The notes: generated by a model not told the origin, from the sequence alone. Positions 39,067-49,863 are shown, counted from the first letter of the stretch. The stretch is DNA of 64,000 nt from Microcaldota archaeon (GCA_021791535.1 JAJYWI010000021.1:42507-106506); one strand, 5' to 3'. Translations and numbers: made by a program.

Positions 39067-39789
39067 CTAGTCTTTGCCGTCCGCTGCCTTTTTCGGCTCG
39101 CTCTCCTTGGCGATCTCCGCCCGCTCGTAGTCCTCCTGCACTTCTACCTTGTCTATGTCCTTCATCAGCGACAGTATAGACGCAACCAGGCTGGACTTGC
39201 CAACGAAATAATCGGCATTCTTCTTTGTCTTGCTGTCATACGATAGCACCATCTCCTTGCCCTTCATCGAAACCGAGCTTGGCTTCACGTTGTATGTCTT
39301 GCCGAGCGCCTCGACCCGTTGCGCAGGCTCAGTGATATTCCCGACTATTCTAACCTCGTATGTTATGTCCCTGCCTGCGTAAGGGTGATTTGCATCGACG
39401 ACCACCCTACCCGAGTTCACGCTCTTCACGGTTGCGGCCATATTCTCTACTTCTACCCTCATCCCAGGATACGGGTTCAACTCCCTTGCTCTGAAGTCCG
39501 ATAGCGGCATCACCCTCACAAGCTCTTCGTGCCTGCTGCCGAACGCATCCTCTGGCTTGAACGTGAACTTCTTCATCTCGTTGAGGTTCATTCCTCGAAG
39601 CTCCCTGTCAAGCCCCTTTATCACGCTGTTGGATCCGAGGATGACAAGCGTGGGACCATACGATGAGTCCTTGTTGAAGATGCCCTTTTCTTTCGCTAGC
39701 TTCTCGTCTGTCGTAGCTATCAGGTCGTTGGTTGCCGCGTCCCATGCGCTGTATTCTACCTCCAGGAAATCTCCTTCTTTGAAAGCCAT
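39067..39789 (-). CDS. FKBP/SlyD-type peptidyl-prolyl isomerase
   Basis: VILGSNSVIKGLDRELRGMNLNEMKKFTFKPEDAFGSRHEELV; DANHPYAGRDITYEV. Confidence 0.88.
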   Translation of the reverse strand: MAFKEGDFLEVEYSAWDAATNDLIATTDEKLAKEKGIFNKDSSYGPTLVILGSNSVIKGLDRELRGMNLNEMKKFTFKPEDAFGSRHEELVRVMPLSDFRARELNPYPGMRVEVENMAATVKSVNSGRVVVDANHPYAGRDITYEVRIVGNITEPAQRVEALGKTYNVKPSSVSMKGKEMVLSYDSKTKKNADYFVGKSSLVASILSLMKDIDKVEVQEDYERAEIAKESEPKKAADGKD

Positions 39790-39857
39790 AAGATTACCGA
39801 TAGCTATAATTGCTTAAATATGTATAAAAAGATGAGGATTAATCTAAAAGTGAGACC

Positions 39858-40439
39858 ATGGAGCAGGAAAGGAAGAAGAAGCTCACGCTTTTCATCGGCG
39901 CGATAGTAGTCGGCGTAATGTTCGTGACATCGTATGCGGCTTTCGGCAGCAACGGCTCTGCGCCTACAAGCAGCACTACGATAAGGCAGAACACCTACGC
40001 GGTGTTCGGCAGCGTGAATGCCATCGTCACTGGATATGGCAGCAGCCTCATGATAACCCTGGACAACAAAAGCGCAGGCAACGCACTGAACAGCACGCTC
40101 TCAAAGCTGGAGGCGAACAACACGATAACCAACTTCATACCGACAACCGGAGGTTTTCTGGTTTATGCTACAGGGAACTTCCCGTATACTGCGCAGGAGA
40201 CTCTATACGGCTCCCTCCCCAAGAACTCCATATCGCTGAACGGGACCGAGGTCATAAGCACCCCGAACGCGTTCGTCCTCTACTACTATGGCACGGCCAT
40301 AGACGTCTACACAAACATCACCAACTTCACCGTGCCGTCCAGCCTGCTTAAGCCTATCGGCTACAAGACCAAGGTGAACGTGCAGGCGCTTGTGCTGCAG
40401 GATGGCCGCGTATACGATAGCAACATACAGGTGACCTGA
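39858..40439 (+). CDS. Membrane-anchored hypothetical protein
   Basis: N-terminal TM; sequon-rich; directly upstream of gltX. Confidence 0.6.
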   Translation: MEQERKKKLTLFIGAIVVGVMFVTSYAAFGSNGSAPTSSTTIRQNTYAVFGSVNAIVTGYGSSLMITLDNKSAGNALNSTLSKLEANNTITNFIPTTGGFLVYATGNFPYTAQETLYGSLPKNSISLNGTEVISTPNAFVLYYYGTAIDVYTNITNFTVPSSLLKPIGYKTKVNVQALVLQDGRVYDSNIQVT

Positions 40440-42145
40440 TGGCCGACATAGGTGCGATAATACGCAAGTACGCGCTTAAGAACGCGCACGATTACGGCAA
40501 GGCGAGCGAGGGCAGCGTACTCGGCAAGGTCATACCGTACTCGAAGGACGTCAAGGTCCAGGACCTGAAGAAGCTTGTATCTGAGGAGGTCTTGAAGGTA
40601 AACGGCATGGACCGCACTGCGATTGAAAGGGAGTACGGCAGCTTCAAGGATGAGTTTGAGCAGAAAGAGCGCGAAACCCTTGAAAAGACCGCGATGCCGC
40701 AGATCAGGATAGATGGTGCAGTAAAAGGCAAGGTCGTGACTAGGATATCCCCGGCGCCTACCGGCTACATGCACATAGGCCACGTAAAGCAGGCGCTCCT
40801 TAGCGAGGAGGCGTCCAGGATCTACGATGGCAAATTCTACAGGTATTTCGATGATACCGACCCGGAGCTGTGCAAGCAGGAGTACGTGGACTCGATGATG
40901 AAGGACCACGAATGGCTTGGCATGAGGTTCGACAAGACATACTACGCCAGCGACCACATCGCAGAGATGTACAAGTACGCGGAGCAGCTGATCGATGCTA
41001 AGAATGCGTATGTATGCACCTGCTCAAGGGAGACGATGAAGGAGAGGAGGTTCCTAGGCATCGGATGCGAGCACAGGAAGGAGAGCGTTGAAGGGAACAG
41101 GAGGCTCTTCAGCGACATGCTAGATGGCAGGATGGCCGAGGGCGGGTCCACCGTGCGATTTAAAGGGGACATGGCATCGAAGAACACAGCGATGCGCGAC
41201 CCAGTCATAATGCGGATAGTGGACACGCCGCACTACAGGACCGGCAAGAAGTACCGGGTGTGGCCTACATATGATTTCAATACGCCAATAGTGGATTCGC
41301 TCAACGGAATAACTGACATAATACGCAGCAAGGAGTATGAGCTGCGCGATGAAGAGAGTAGGGCGATACTCGCCGCGCTTGGGCTGCGCATACCGCGCAT
41401 GCACCTCGAGGCCAGACTCAACATAAGGGGCAACATAACGCAAAAAAGAGAAATAAGGAAGCTGATAGACGAGAAAAGGCTACAGGGATGGGACGACCCA
41501 AGGCTGCTTACAGTTATGGCGCTGAGGCGTAGGGGCATCATGCCGCAAGCGATAAGGAATTTCGTGCTCAGGCTTGGCATGACAAAGACGGACAGCACCG
41601 TACCGATGGATGCGTTGCTAGCTGAGAACAAGAAAGTGATAGACCCTACTGCAAAGCACCTCTATTTCGTGCCTGATCCGGTCAAGATGGTTGTAAAGGG
41701 TGCGGCGCGGTCCAAGGCGAAGCTGAGGCTGCATCCAACGAAGGATTATGGATTCCGCGAGTATGATGTAGGCGAATATTTCTACATAAGCAAAGATGAC
41801 GCAAGCGGCATAGAAGCAGGCGCTGGCGTAAGGCTGAAGGACTTCATGGACGTAAAGGCGACGAAGAAGGGCAGCAGCATAGAGGCCGTAATCGACCCCG
41901 AAGCCAGCGGCAGGATAGTCCAGTGGGTATCGGATGGCAACTATTTAGAGTGCACAGTGCTCGTGCCCTTGCCGATAGTCGACGACGAAGGCAGGTTCAG
42001 CCCAAACAGCCTAAGAACCGTGTCAGGATACGTGGAAAGCTACGCCGAGAAGCTGAGGGAGCGCGAGATAGTGCAGTTCGAGAGGTTCGGCTACTGCATA
42101 CTCGATGACAAGAAGAGGATGCAGTTCATCTTCATCTCAAAGTGA
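40439..42145 (+). CDS. gltX: Archaeal glutamyl-tRNA synthetase
   Basis: RISPAPTGYMHIGHVKQALLSEEA; archaeal-type anticodon-binding domain. Confidence 0.92.
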   Translation: MADIGAIIRKYALKNAHDYGKASEGSVLGKVIPYSKDVKVQDLKKLVSEEVLKVNGMDRTAIEREYGSFKDEFEQKERETLEKTAMPQIRIDGAVKGKVVTRISPAPTGYMHIGHVKQALLSEEASRIYDGKFYRYFDDTDPELCKQEYVDSMMKDHEWLGMRFDKTYYASDHIAEMYKYAEQLIDAKNAYVCTCSRETMKERRFLGIGCEHRKESVEGNRRLFSDMLDGRMAEGGSTVRFKGDMASKNTAMRDPVIMRIVDTPHYRTGKKYRVWPTYDFNTPIVDSLNGITDIIRSKEYELRDEESRAILAALGLRIPRMHLEARLNIRGNITQKREIRKLIDEKRLQGWDDPRLLTVMALRRRGIMPQAIRNFVLRLGMTKTDSTVPMDALLAENKKVIDPTAKHLYFVPDPVKMVVKGAARSKAKLRLHPTKDYGFREYDVGEYFYISKDDASGIEAGAGVRLKDFMDVKATKKGSSIEAVIDPEASGRIVQWVSDGNYLECTVLVPLPIVDDEGRFSPNSLRTVSGYVESYAEKLREREIVQFERFGYCILDDKKRMQFIFISK

Positions 42146-42664
42146 CCTCCTCCTCATGAAATTAACGTAGTAAAGGAATGCTGCAACGCCCAGAGGGTCC
42201 GGCACCCTGCCCTCCTTTACCAGGCGCATCGCTTTATCGAGGCTCATGACTCTAACCTTTATTAACTCATCCTTATCCGGATGCCTCTTCGCCTCGCGCA
42301 GCCCCTCGGCCAGGAAAACCCTCACCGCGTTCTGCTTTATGAAAGCAGGGCTGATGTAGCACTTGAAGAGAAGCTTCAGGCTCTCAGCTCTGTATCCAGC
42401 CTCCTCCCCCATCTCCCGCGCAGCCGCAGCGGCATAGCTCTCGCCCCGCTTCGTCTTTCCGGTTATCACAGAGTATACGTAATTCTTCAGCAGGGGTCTG
42501 TACTCCTGCAGCAGCACCACCCTGCCCCTGTCAAGTACGGGGAGCACCGCGATAATGTTGCAGTGCATCCTCACATAGGTCACGCGCTTGCGCATCCTTC
42601 TAGGAAGCTTCGCATTCATCATCTCAAGCGAATAATTCTTTGTCTTTATCAGCGTCCTCGCCAT
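42137..42664 (-). CDS. NUDIX hydrolase (ADP-ribose pyrophosphatase-like)
   Basis: GKTKRGESYAAAAAREMGEEAGY. Confidence 0.88.
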   Translation of the reverse strand: MARTLIKTKNYSLEMMNAKLPRRMRKRVTYVRMHCNIIAVLPVLDRGRVVLLQEYRPLLKNYVYSVITGKTKRGESYAAAAAREMGEEAGYRAESLKLLFKCYISPAFIKQNAVRVFLAEGLREAKRHPDKDELIKVRVMSLDKAMRLVKEGRVPDPLGVAAFLYYVNFMRRRSL

Positions 42665-42671
42665 GCAATCA

Positions 42672-43490
42672 CTACACCTTCATAGCCTCCTCTATTTCCG
42701 ATGCTAGCACGGAGAGCTGCACGCTCTGGAGGTGTGGTTGCAGTACACCCACAACTTTTCCGGCATCGCCGTACCTCTTCATGTCGAATAGCGCCATCGC
42801 TATGTAGAAAAGCGCGTTGATCGAGAATGAATCCGGCTTGAGGAGCAGCTCCGCATCCTTTAGCGCCAGGCCGGGCTCCAGAAGGTTTATCTCAAGCATC
42901 ATCCTCGAGTACGTGCCAAGGTAGCTGTCAATGCCATTTATCCTCTCAGCAAGCACGGAAGCCTCCCTGAGGTTCGAGAGCTTCATGTGGCATATGAAAG
43001 AGAGGTAAAGCGCGCTTATCGGAGGCCTCTCCTCATTCAGGTAATTGGAGCAGGCGCTTATGGCGTCATTGAGCAGACCCCTGGCCGCAGATGCGAACTT
43101 AGCCGCGTTGTCCCTCAAGCCGGCGTTCTCCTCCATGAAGCCATTTCTATCGTACCTTATCCCGGCTATCTGGGAGTTTGACTGCCTTATGCGCAGAAGC
43201 GCCTCTGCGTAAAGGTAAGCCGGGTCCTTGCTCTCTTTATACAGCGCATCGTACGCGCTCGCCGCCCCATCGTAATCGTTCGCCTCGGCCAGCTCCGTTA
43301 TCTTCGATATAGACTGAGGAGCATTGGCGTCGCGAGCGCCGCCTTGGCCAGGTGCGAGAGGCAGCTCGCATAAGCTGCATATCCCGGCGTGCCCGACTAT
43401 CATAGTATCTGCGCCGCAATAATTGCAAGTCGTACGCCTGCCGCTCTTCGCAACGAACTCCAAAGCCTTAGAGTATGTGCCAATCCCCAT
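42672..43490 (-). CDS. Hypothetical protein with zinc ribbon and helical repeats
   Basis: CNYCGADTMIVGHAGICSLCELPL followed by TPR-like helices. Confidence 0.55.
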   Translation of the reverse strand: MGIGTYSKALEFVAKSGRRTTCNYCGADTMIVGHAGICSLCELPLAPGQGGARDANAPQSISKITELAEANDYDGAASAYDALYKESKDPAYLYAEALLRIRQSNSQIAGIRYDRNGFMEENAGLRDNAAKFASAARGLLNDAISACSNYLNEERPPISALYLSFICHMKLSNLREASVLAERINGIDSYLGTYSRMMLEINLLEPGLALKDAELLLKPDSFSINALFYIAMALFDMKRYGDAGKVVGVLQPHLQSVQLSVLASEIEEAMKV

Positions 43491-43545
43491 CGATTAGATA
43501 TGGGAAGCGGTTTATTTAGCAATTTCCCTATGCGCCATGGCCATG

Positions 43546-44202
43546 TTACCTCTTCCTCAGCACCGCGAACATGTGGAGCCTGTCAAAAGGCTCCAGGGCA
43601 ACAGTCTGCAATAGGTCAAACTCGTCACTGAGCAGCTCAAGCTCCCTCTTGAAGACGATCTTTGGATCCTTCGAGACATCGGCACTCTGCGACTTTATTA
43701 CGAAATACGCTATGCCACTACGCTTCAGGAATCTTGCGTTTGCCTTGAGCATCTGCGCCTGTTCCCTGGCAGAAGCGTCCTGGTATATTATGTCGCACTG
43801 CTCAACCGTATCAGCATATCTATCTGGGTACCTCGCATCGGCCAGTATAGGTAGCATGTTGCCTCTCATCTCGCAGACCCGTACTAGCTCGCGCATGTTC
43901 CTCTCCGAGAGCTCTATGCAGTACAGGCTGCCGTTCTTGGCTATATCGCTTATGTGGCTCGCTGTCGTCCCTGTAGCCGCACCTATGTAGAGGACGCTGC
44001 TCCTTTCATCGAACGCGAAATGCTTGAGCCCATTAAGTATTGCGGCTGCAAGTTTGCTCCTATAAGGGTTCCACATCCTGTACTCTATCCCGTCCTCTGT
44101 CTCAAGCCCCTCGGTGTACGCCCTCCTTCCCGGCGTGATGTTCCTGGTGGCCAGCAGCCCGCCTATCTTGTAAACCCCGGGAAAGACCTCCTTTACTGCC
44201 AT
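43546..44202 (-). CDS. flpA: Fibrillarin-like rRNA/tRNA 2'-O-methyltransferase
   Basis: WNPYRSKLAAAILNGL; VLYIGAATGTTASHISDI; DIIYQDAS. Confidence 0.93.
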   Translation of the reverse strand: MAVKEVFPGVYKIGGLLATRNITPGRRAYTEGLETEDGIEYRMWNPYRSKLAAAILNGLKHFAFDERSSVLYIGAATGTTASHISDIAKNGSLYCIELSERNMRELVRVCEMRGNMLPILADARYPDRYADTVEQCDIIYQDASAREQAQMLKANARFLKRSGIAYFVIKSQSADVSKDPKIVFKRELELLSDEFDLLQTVALEPFDRLHMFAVLRKR

Positions 44203-44255
44203 CTAAGCACTGCACACCTGCCGGTATGCCAGCCTAGCTTTGGCCTCAAAACTAC

Positions 44256-44681
44256 TTATTGCTTTGCGTACGCGTAGCTTATCAGCCTCCTGGCCAATGC
44301 CCCTTTGTTCAGCACGGTGTTGTACTCGTGCCTCTCCTCAACCCCTGTCAGTATGTCCTCCTCCGCGTGCTCTATCTCCAGCTCCTCCTCCACCACGTCA
44401 GCCATCTCGTCCTCTATCGACATGAGCTCCTCCTTTATGCCTTGCGGGAGATCTGTCCTGGTCGTGAGGTACGCTATCGACACCCTCTCCGGCGGGCTCC
44501 TGTGCGTCTTCTTGAAGAAGAGGGCTCGCAGCACGCGCTCTATAGCGCTGCTGTAGAGGAGTGATGCCGCTACGAGCTCCTTCGAGTCCCTTCTCCGCCT
44601 CGCCAGCTCGAAGTCTCTCTGTGCCTTCTTCAGGAGGCCATACCCCTCAGGGCCACCGCCCCTACCCATGCCTTCCACCAC
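44256..44681 (-). CDS. HEPN-like hypothetical protein
   Basis: Helical; LLYSSAIERVLRALFFKKTHRSPPE. Confidence 0.45.
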   Translation of the reverse strand: MVEGMGRGGGPEGYGLLKKAQRDFELARRRRDSKELVAASLLYSSAIERVLRALFFKKTHRSPPERVSIAYLTTRTDLPQGIKEELMSIEDEMADVVEEELEIEHAEEDILTGVEERHEYNTVLNKGALARRLISYAYAKQ

Positions 44682-44773
44682 CTAAAACTCCCAAACTAGA
44701 TTTAAATACTTTCCACGCATTTAGATTTAACGAGATACCCAAAAGTTCCTTTACTGCAAAATCTGGTATAAGA

Positions 44774-47002
44774 ATGGAAGGCCTTCCGTCGAACAGGTTC
44801 GTAGCCGGGCTCGCGTCCCTAGCCGGCAGCGGCGTGACAAGGGACGAGATGATAAAGTACTTCACAAAGCTTGTGGAGGAATCGTACGGCGTAGAGAAGG
44901 TCTCCATCAGGGACGTTGATGGCATCTCAGACGGTTCTGCCGTGTGCACGCAGCTGATATCTACAAGGAAGCCGTTCGTGGACAACAACCTGAGCGAGTA
45001 CTCGATGTCGCCTGAGCTAGCTGGCTATGGCAGCAGCGGCTACAGGAGCTACGCTGCAGTGCCTATACTCGCGGATGGCAGGGTCGTCTCAATGCTGGAG
45101 ATGCTCTCGCACATGGAGAACAGGTTCACCGATGATGCCATGCGGGACATCTCTGTAAGCGCCCTGCTCATAGGCTTCGCGCTCGCCTACAAGGCGGAGA
45201 GAAACAGGAGCACAGCCCTCGCAGGGTACTTCGACGCTGTGTTCAACAGCGGCAGCCCGCAGATGCTCGTTTCGCCCGACGGGAAGATAGTCAAGGCTAA
45301 CAAAGCGGCCATCAGGAACTTCAGAGTGCAGCAGGGCGCAGAGATAAAAAGCGCGCTCGGGGTTGATTACGGCACGCTGATGTCCATGGCGGGCTCGCAT
45401 GGCACTATAGCAGTTGAGATGGACGGGGCTAGCAGGGCGTACTCGGCGGCGGTGAGCAAGGCTAGCGACGCCCTGCTCCACGTGTCGCTCCAGGACGTGT
45501 CAGACGTATCTGCTATAAGGGGAGCGATGCAGTCGATATCGCAGAGCGCAGACACCATGATATTATTCACTGACGCCCTGCTGAACATGGTCGATGCAAC
45601 CGACAGCTTCGAGAAGATATTGGGCTATGAGCGCAGGATAATGATGGGCAAACCGATAGCCGACATAATAAGCGACAAGCGGCGCGAGGACTTTGCGGCA
45701 TCATTGAAGGGCGATGACAAGAAGGCATCAGTGGGCAGGACCGATGTGGTCTCGATAGGCGGATATCCGATAAGGATGCACTATTCCGCAGTGAAGTCTG
45801 TCGGAGGGTACTCCATAATGTTTACTAGATCAGATGCCGAGAAGTACGTGGAAGACCTGCGCGAAGGGTTCAACGACTTTATAGCCAACGCCGCAGAGAT
45901 GGTAATAAGGGTTGATGGCATGGGGTACATCACCTCGTGCAACCTTGCAACCGAATCGACCCTCGGTTATGCGCGGGAAGACCTTGTTGGGAAAGAGATA
46001 CGGAGCGTATACAAGGACCAGGCGATAGTGGATAGGGATATGGCATACGCAAGGAACCTTGGCAAGCCTGACAATTCATATGTGGATCTGCTAGGCAAGA
46101 ATGGCGAAATCGTACCAGGCACCCAGTCGATAAGGTTCCTCACAGATCAGGACGGCAACTCCGAATACGTGATAGTGATACGTGAGCTGCTGACAAAAAG
46201 GATCCTGGATGACAGGGAGCTTGCGCTGTCGAAGATGGAGCGAGAGATGAAGCAGCTCAGGTCCACCGGCGAGCTGAAATCGCAGTTCATATACAACATA
46301 TCGCACGAGCTCAAAACGCCAATGACAAACATCAAGGGCTTTGCGAAGCTGCTGTACAGCGGCGAATTCGGGCAGCTGAACGATGACCAGAAGCAGTACA
46401 TACAGACGATATCCGATGAGGCTGACAGGCTGATGCTGATAATACAGCAGGTGCTTGATTCTGCTAAACTGGACGCGCAGAAGATAAAGCTGGAGCTGAA
46501 GGATGTAGACCTGAACTCGATGCATGATAACCCAAGCATAGTCGCCCTGAAGGAGTCGGCAGAGGAGAAGGGGCTGTCGTTCAAGTGGGACGTCGCATAC
46601 GATGTGCCTACTGTGAAGGCGGATCCGAACAGGCTCATCCAGATATTCGTGAATCTGATAGGCAACTCGATAAAGTTCACAGAGCGCGGCGGCATACATG
46701 TTAAGATATCGAAAAAGACGAAAGGCAAGGTCCAGTGCGATATCATAGATACCGGCATAGGCATAAGCGAGGAGGACCGCCACAGGCTATTCAGGAAGTT
46801 CTACCAGGTGCAGGCGAAGAAGGACCTCGTCAAGCAGGACGGTGCAGGCACGGGGCTTGGGCTCTCCATAACAAAAGAGCTGGTCAAGCTGCATTCCGGC
46901 GAGATATCCTTCGAGTCGCAGCCAGGCAAGGGCACGAGATTCTGGTTCACCCTTAGGATAAAGCCGAAGGCCAGAAGGCAGAAGCAGCCATCAGGCAACT
47001 AG
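44774..47002 (+). CDS. Sensor histidine kinase (GAF/PAS/HisKA/HATPase)
   Basis: FIYNISHELKTPMTNIKGFAKLL H-box; NLIGNSIKFTERG; DTGIGISEEDRHRLFRKF; GLGLSITKELV. Confidence 0.93.
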   Translation: MEGLPSNRFVAGLASLAGSGVTRDEMIKYFTKLVEESYGVEKVSIRDVDGISDGSAVCTQLISTRKPFVDNNLSEYSMSPELAGYGSSGYRSYAAVPILADGRVVSMLEMLSHMENRFTDDAMRDISVSALLIGFALAYKAERNRSTALAGYFDAVFNSGSPQMLVSPDGKIVKANKAAIRNFRVQQGAEIKSALGVDYGTLMSMAGSHGTIAVEMDGASRAYSAAVSKASDALLHVSLQDVSDVSAIRGAMQSISQSADTMILFTDALLNMVDATDSFEKILGYERRIMMGKPIADIISDKRREDFAASLKGDDKKASVGRTDVVSIGGYPIRMHYSAVKSVGGYSIMFTRSDAEKYVEDLREGFNDFIANAAEMVIRVDGMGYITSCNLATESTLGYAREDLVGKEIRSVYKDQAIVDRDMAYARNLGKPDNSYVDLLGKNGEIVPGTQSIRFLTDQDGNSEYVIVIRELLTKRILDDRELALSKMEREMKQLRSTGELKSQFIYNISHELKTPMTNIKGFAKLLYSGEFGQLNDDQKQYIQTISDEADRLMLIIQQVLDSAKLDAQKIKLELKDVDLNSMHDNPSIVALKESAEEKGLSFKWDVAYDVPTVKADPNRLIQIFVNLIGNSIKFTERGGIHVKISKKTKGKVQCDIIDTGIGISEEDRHRLFRKFYQVQAKKDLVKQDGAGTGLGLSITKELVKLHSGEISFESQPGKGTRFWFTLRIKPKARRQKQPSGN

Positions 47003-47950
47003 TATGCCGCATGCGTTTCCGAACGCCTGCGCCTGTGTCATTGATCCCTGCAGGGATGTGTAGCTCAAGTCCTTGAATATCCCTTCTATTGTCGTGTTCA
47101 GTATGTTGCCAGTAGTGAGGTTGACCTTAAGTATGAGCACAGGGCCAGAGGATAGCGAGGAGTTCGAAAGGGTCGACCACGTTGCGTTGTAGTTTCCACT
47201 GCCAACGCTCGTTACCGAGAATGACATGCGGTAAGGCGCTTGCGCAGTTACGTTCGCGTATGTTGCAGGTCCTGATGGCAGCCTGCTATACTGCTTCGCA
47301 TAGTCGTTGTTGTATATCGTCTGGGTGCAATTGGCCGTGTTTGCATAAGCCGTCGTGTAATTCTGCATCAGGCCGTACCACTCGTTGTTCTTAAGGTAGT
47401 TGACTATGCGCTCCTCTGGAGTGGTCGCCTGGACCGTGGTGGTTGCGGCTGTCGTCTGCCTCGCTATAGATGTTGTGGTATTCGATGATGGCACCACCTG
47501 CTGGCTGATCACGTGTATCCTGCCAGAGCTTGGCTGTTCATTGAGATACGACTGCAGAGGCGTTATGGTTATGGATGCGCTGCTGTTAGTCAGCGAGTTA
47601 AGCTTTATCTGCATGTCTGCATACGAGTGCATGCCAGCGTTAACGTTAGTCGAGTTGTAGAGGATAAGCGTCACGTTCAGGATTGGATTTATGTACACTG
47701 GCGACCTGCCTATGTATACATATGCTACATTCGATGCCGGGGCGGCGCCGTGGAGCAGCACTATGTACTGCACGCCGCTGACCCTCACTACCGCAGGCGT
47801 GTTTGAAATAGTCAGCGTTGTAGGCCCGGATACGCTTATTGCACCGCTTCCTACCGTTATGAACAGGCCGACAACTACCGCTATCACAACAGCGACGATT
47901 ACTGCCAAGCCGATATGCAGCCTGCGCACCATCGAATCAATACATATCAT
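46991..47950 (-). CDS. Membrane-anchored sequon-rich hypothetical protein
   Basis: N-terminal TM and many NxS/T sites. Confidence 0.6.
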   Translation of the reverse strand: MICIDSMVRRLHIGLAVIVAVVIAVVVGLFITVGSGAISVSGPTTLTISNTPAVVRVSGVQYIVLLHGAAPASNVAYVYIGRSPVYINPILNVTLILYNSTNVNAGMHSYADMQIKLNSLTNSSASITITPLQSYLNEQPSSGRIHVISQQVVPSSNTTTSIARQTTAATTTVQATTPEERIVNYLKNNEWYGLMQNYTTAYANTANCTQTIYNNDYAKQYSRLPSGPATYANVTAQAPYRMSFSVTSVGSGNYNATWSTLSNSSLSSGPVLILKVNLTTGNILNTTIEGIFKDLSYTSLQGSMTQAQAFGNACGILVA

Positions 47951-48086
47951 AATCCAAGGTTTATAAATGCAACGAGCAGAAAACCCGCCTTTTTAAATGC
48001 TGGATGAAGCCGCGGCTGAATAATACATGCCGGTTCGGCAAGGAAAGCATAATATTCTTTACGTTGATATTCTCATCGGCGATCGG

Positions 48087-49292
48087 ATGTCTGCAAGCAA
48101 CGTACCTGTCAAGGAAGTAGTAATGGCGCTGGTAAACGAGAAGCAGCAGCTTACCTACAACGAGCTGAGCGACATGATGTTCAGCAGAGGCGTCTCTGAG
48201 CCCGACCTGAAGGGCTCGCTAAAGGAGCTTGAGGATTCAAAGCTGATAGCTTCCAGGAGCAGCGGCGGGGTGCTCACGTACTATGTGCTCAACCAGGGAG
48301 ACTCGCCAAGGAGAGTCCTCATAATAGAAGACGACAAGAACATAAGCAAGCTGATGGCCCTCTCGATAGGCAAGGGCTTCGAGATAGGCCAGATATACGA
48401 CGGAGGAGAGGCGATAGAGGCGATAAGGGTGGCAAAGCCCGAGCTCGTCATACTCGACCTTATGCTGCCGCACAAAGACGGGCTGGACATATGCCAGACG
48501 ATAAAGAGCGACCCGAGCACCAACAACATAGTAGTCATACTCGTAAGCGCGATGGACCCGACGAGCAACAGGTTCAAGGGAATAAAGTACGGAGCCGACT
48601 ATTACATAAAGAAGCCGTTCGACCCCAACGAGCTCCGCACCCTTGTGACGATATTCCTAAAGAAGAAAGGGAAGAGGTTCGATCCGCTCATAGACCTGCC
48701 TGACGAAGAGCGAATATCGAAGGAGGTGGAGAGGTCGATAAAGGAAGGCGCGCAGTACACGATAGGCACCCTCAAGATAGGCGGCCTCGGCGCATACGCC
48801 AGGAGGTTCGGCGAGCACGCCGGCGTAGTCATACTCAGGCTGATATCCCAGCTCTTGCAGGATTCGGTGAGAACGAAAGGTCCAGGTACGTTCGTCGGCT
48901 TCCTGAACAGCGACGAGTTCGTCCTTGCAGGGAAGAAGGGCGAGGTCGAGGCCGTGATAGAGGAGGTCAACAACGAGTTCACAGCCGTGTTGCCGTTCAT
49001 ACTGCAGGATGCTGGCTACAAGCTGATAGACCTGAGCATAGACAGCCTCTTCGAGTCTAAGGAGGTCCCGAAGCTCACTCTCGAGTACGAAGAGTCTGAC
49101 AGGGACCAGATAAAGCAGAGGAGGAGCGAGATACTCCAGGGCAGGGGAGGTGGTTTCGGCGGCGCAGGCGCATACACATACGACGAGCTTCAGAAGCTGT
49201 TCGGATCCAAGAACCTCGACATAAAGATAACGAGGGATGCTAACGGCGTAAGGCTCCACATAGGAAAGAACGCCGATGGCAGGGATGGGTAG
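48087..49292 (+). CDS. Response regulator: wHTH + REC + degenerate GGDEF-like domain
   Basis: VLIIEDDKNISKLMALSIG, LVILDLMLPHKDGLDIC, VILVSAMD, YIKKPFDPNEL; C-terminal GFLNSDEFVLAG at the GGDEF position. Confidence 0.85.
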   Translation: MSASNVPVKEVVMALVNEKQQLTYNELSDMMFSRGVSEPDLKGSLKELEDSKLIASRSSGGVLTYYVLNQGDSPRRVLIIEDDKNISKLMALSIGKGFEIGQIYDGGEAIEAIRVAKPELVILDLMLPHKDGLDICQTIKSDPSTNNIVVILVSAMDPTSNRFKGIKYGADYYIKKPFDPNELRTLVTIFLKKKGKRFDPLIDLPDEERISKEVERSIKEGAQYTIGTLKIGGLGAYARRFGEHAGVVILRLISQLLQDSVRTKGPGTFVGFLNSDEFVLAGKKGEVEAVIEEVNNEFTAVLPFILQDAGYKLIDLSIDSLFESKEVPKLTLEYEESDRDQIKQRRSEILQGRGGGFGGAGAYTYDELQKLFGSKNLDIKITRDANGVRLHIGKNADGRDG

Positions 49293-49294
49293 AG

Positions 49295-49840
49295 ATGACC
49301 AGCTGGCGCGCGAAAAGATCCCAGGCGACCATCGATTTCCTAACATCTTACGGAATAGTGATAGTCGTTGTTGCGATTACTGTGGCGCTGATATTCGAGC
49401 TCGGGGTATTCTCGCCGCAGTTCGCGCCGACGTACTGCAACGCAGCGCCGTCTTTTTCGTGTTCAGCGTTCATCATGGCGTCTAACGGCACATTCACGTT
49501 CCTGCTATCGCAGTCGATTGGATCCTCAATAAGGATAACCGCCATAGGCTGCTCCAGCGAGATAAACGGCACTGGGGTTGGGCCCAGGTACGGCAATGTG
49601 CAGATGATAGGTGCGTCAAACTATTATCCGACAAGCTTCACGCCGGGCACTGCGCTATTCTCCAACATGCCGAAGCAGTTCAGCGTCTACTGCTACGATG
49701 CTCCTGGCAGCTCGCCGGCATCCGGCTCGCTTGGATCCACGTTCACCGGTTACGTGTGGCTGAATTACACCTATTCGGGGCTTCCTAGCACATACAGGAC
49801 GAACCAGCAGGTGATATCGTTCAGCACCACATATACTTGA
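49295..49840 (+). CDS. Archaeal pilin-like (class III signal peptide-like) secreted protein
   Basis: RSQATIDFLTSYGIVIVVVAITVALIF resembles KGQ-x-EFLxxYGW class III leader/TM. Confidence 0.6.
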   Translation: MTSWRAKRSQATIDFLTSYGIVIVVVAITVALIFELGVFSPQFAPTYCNAAPSFSCSAFIMASNGTFTFLLSQSIGSSIRITAIGCSSEINGTGVGPRYGNVQMIGASNYYPTSFTPGTALFSNMPKQFSVYCYDAPGSSPASGSLGSTFTGYVWLNYTYSGLPSTYRTNQQVISFSTTYT

Positions 49841-49863
49841 ATAATTAAAAAGGTAATGATTGA

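Noticed and set aside
46091-46783. 230-aa minus-strand ORF inside the histidine kinase
   Set aside because: Antisense shadow of a well-supported kinase gene
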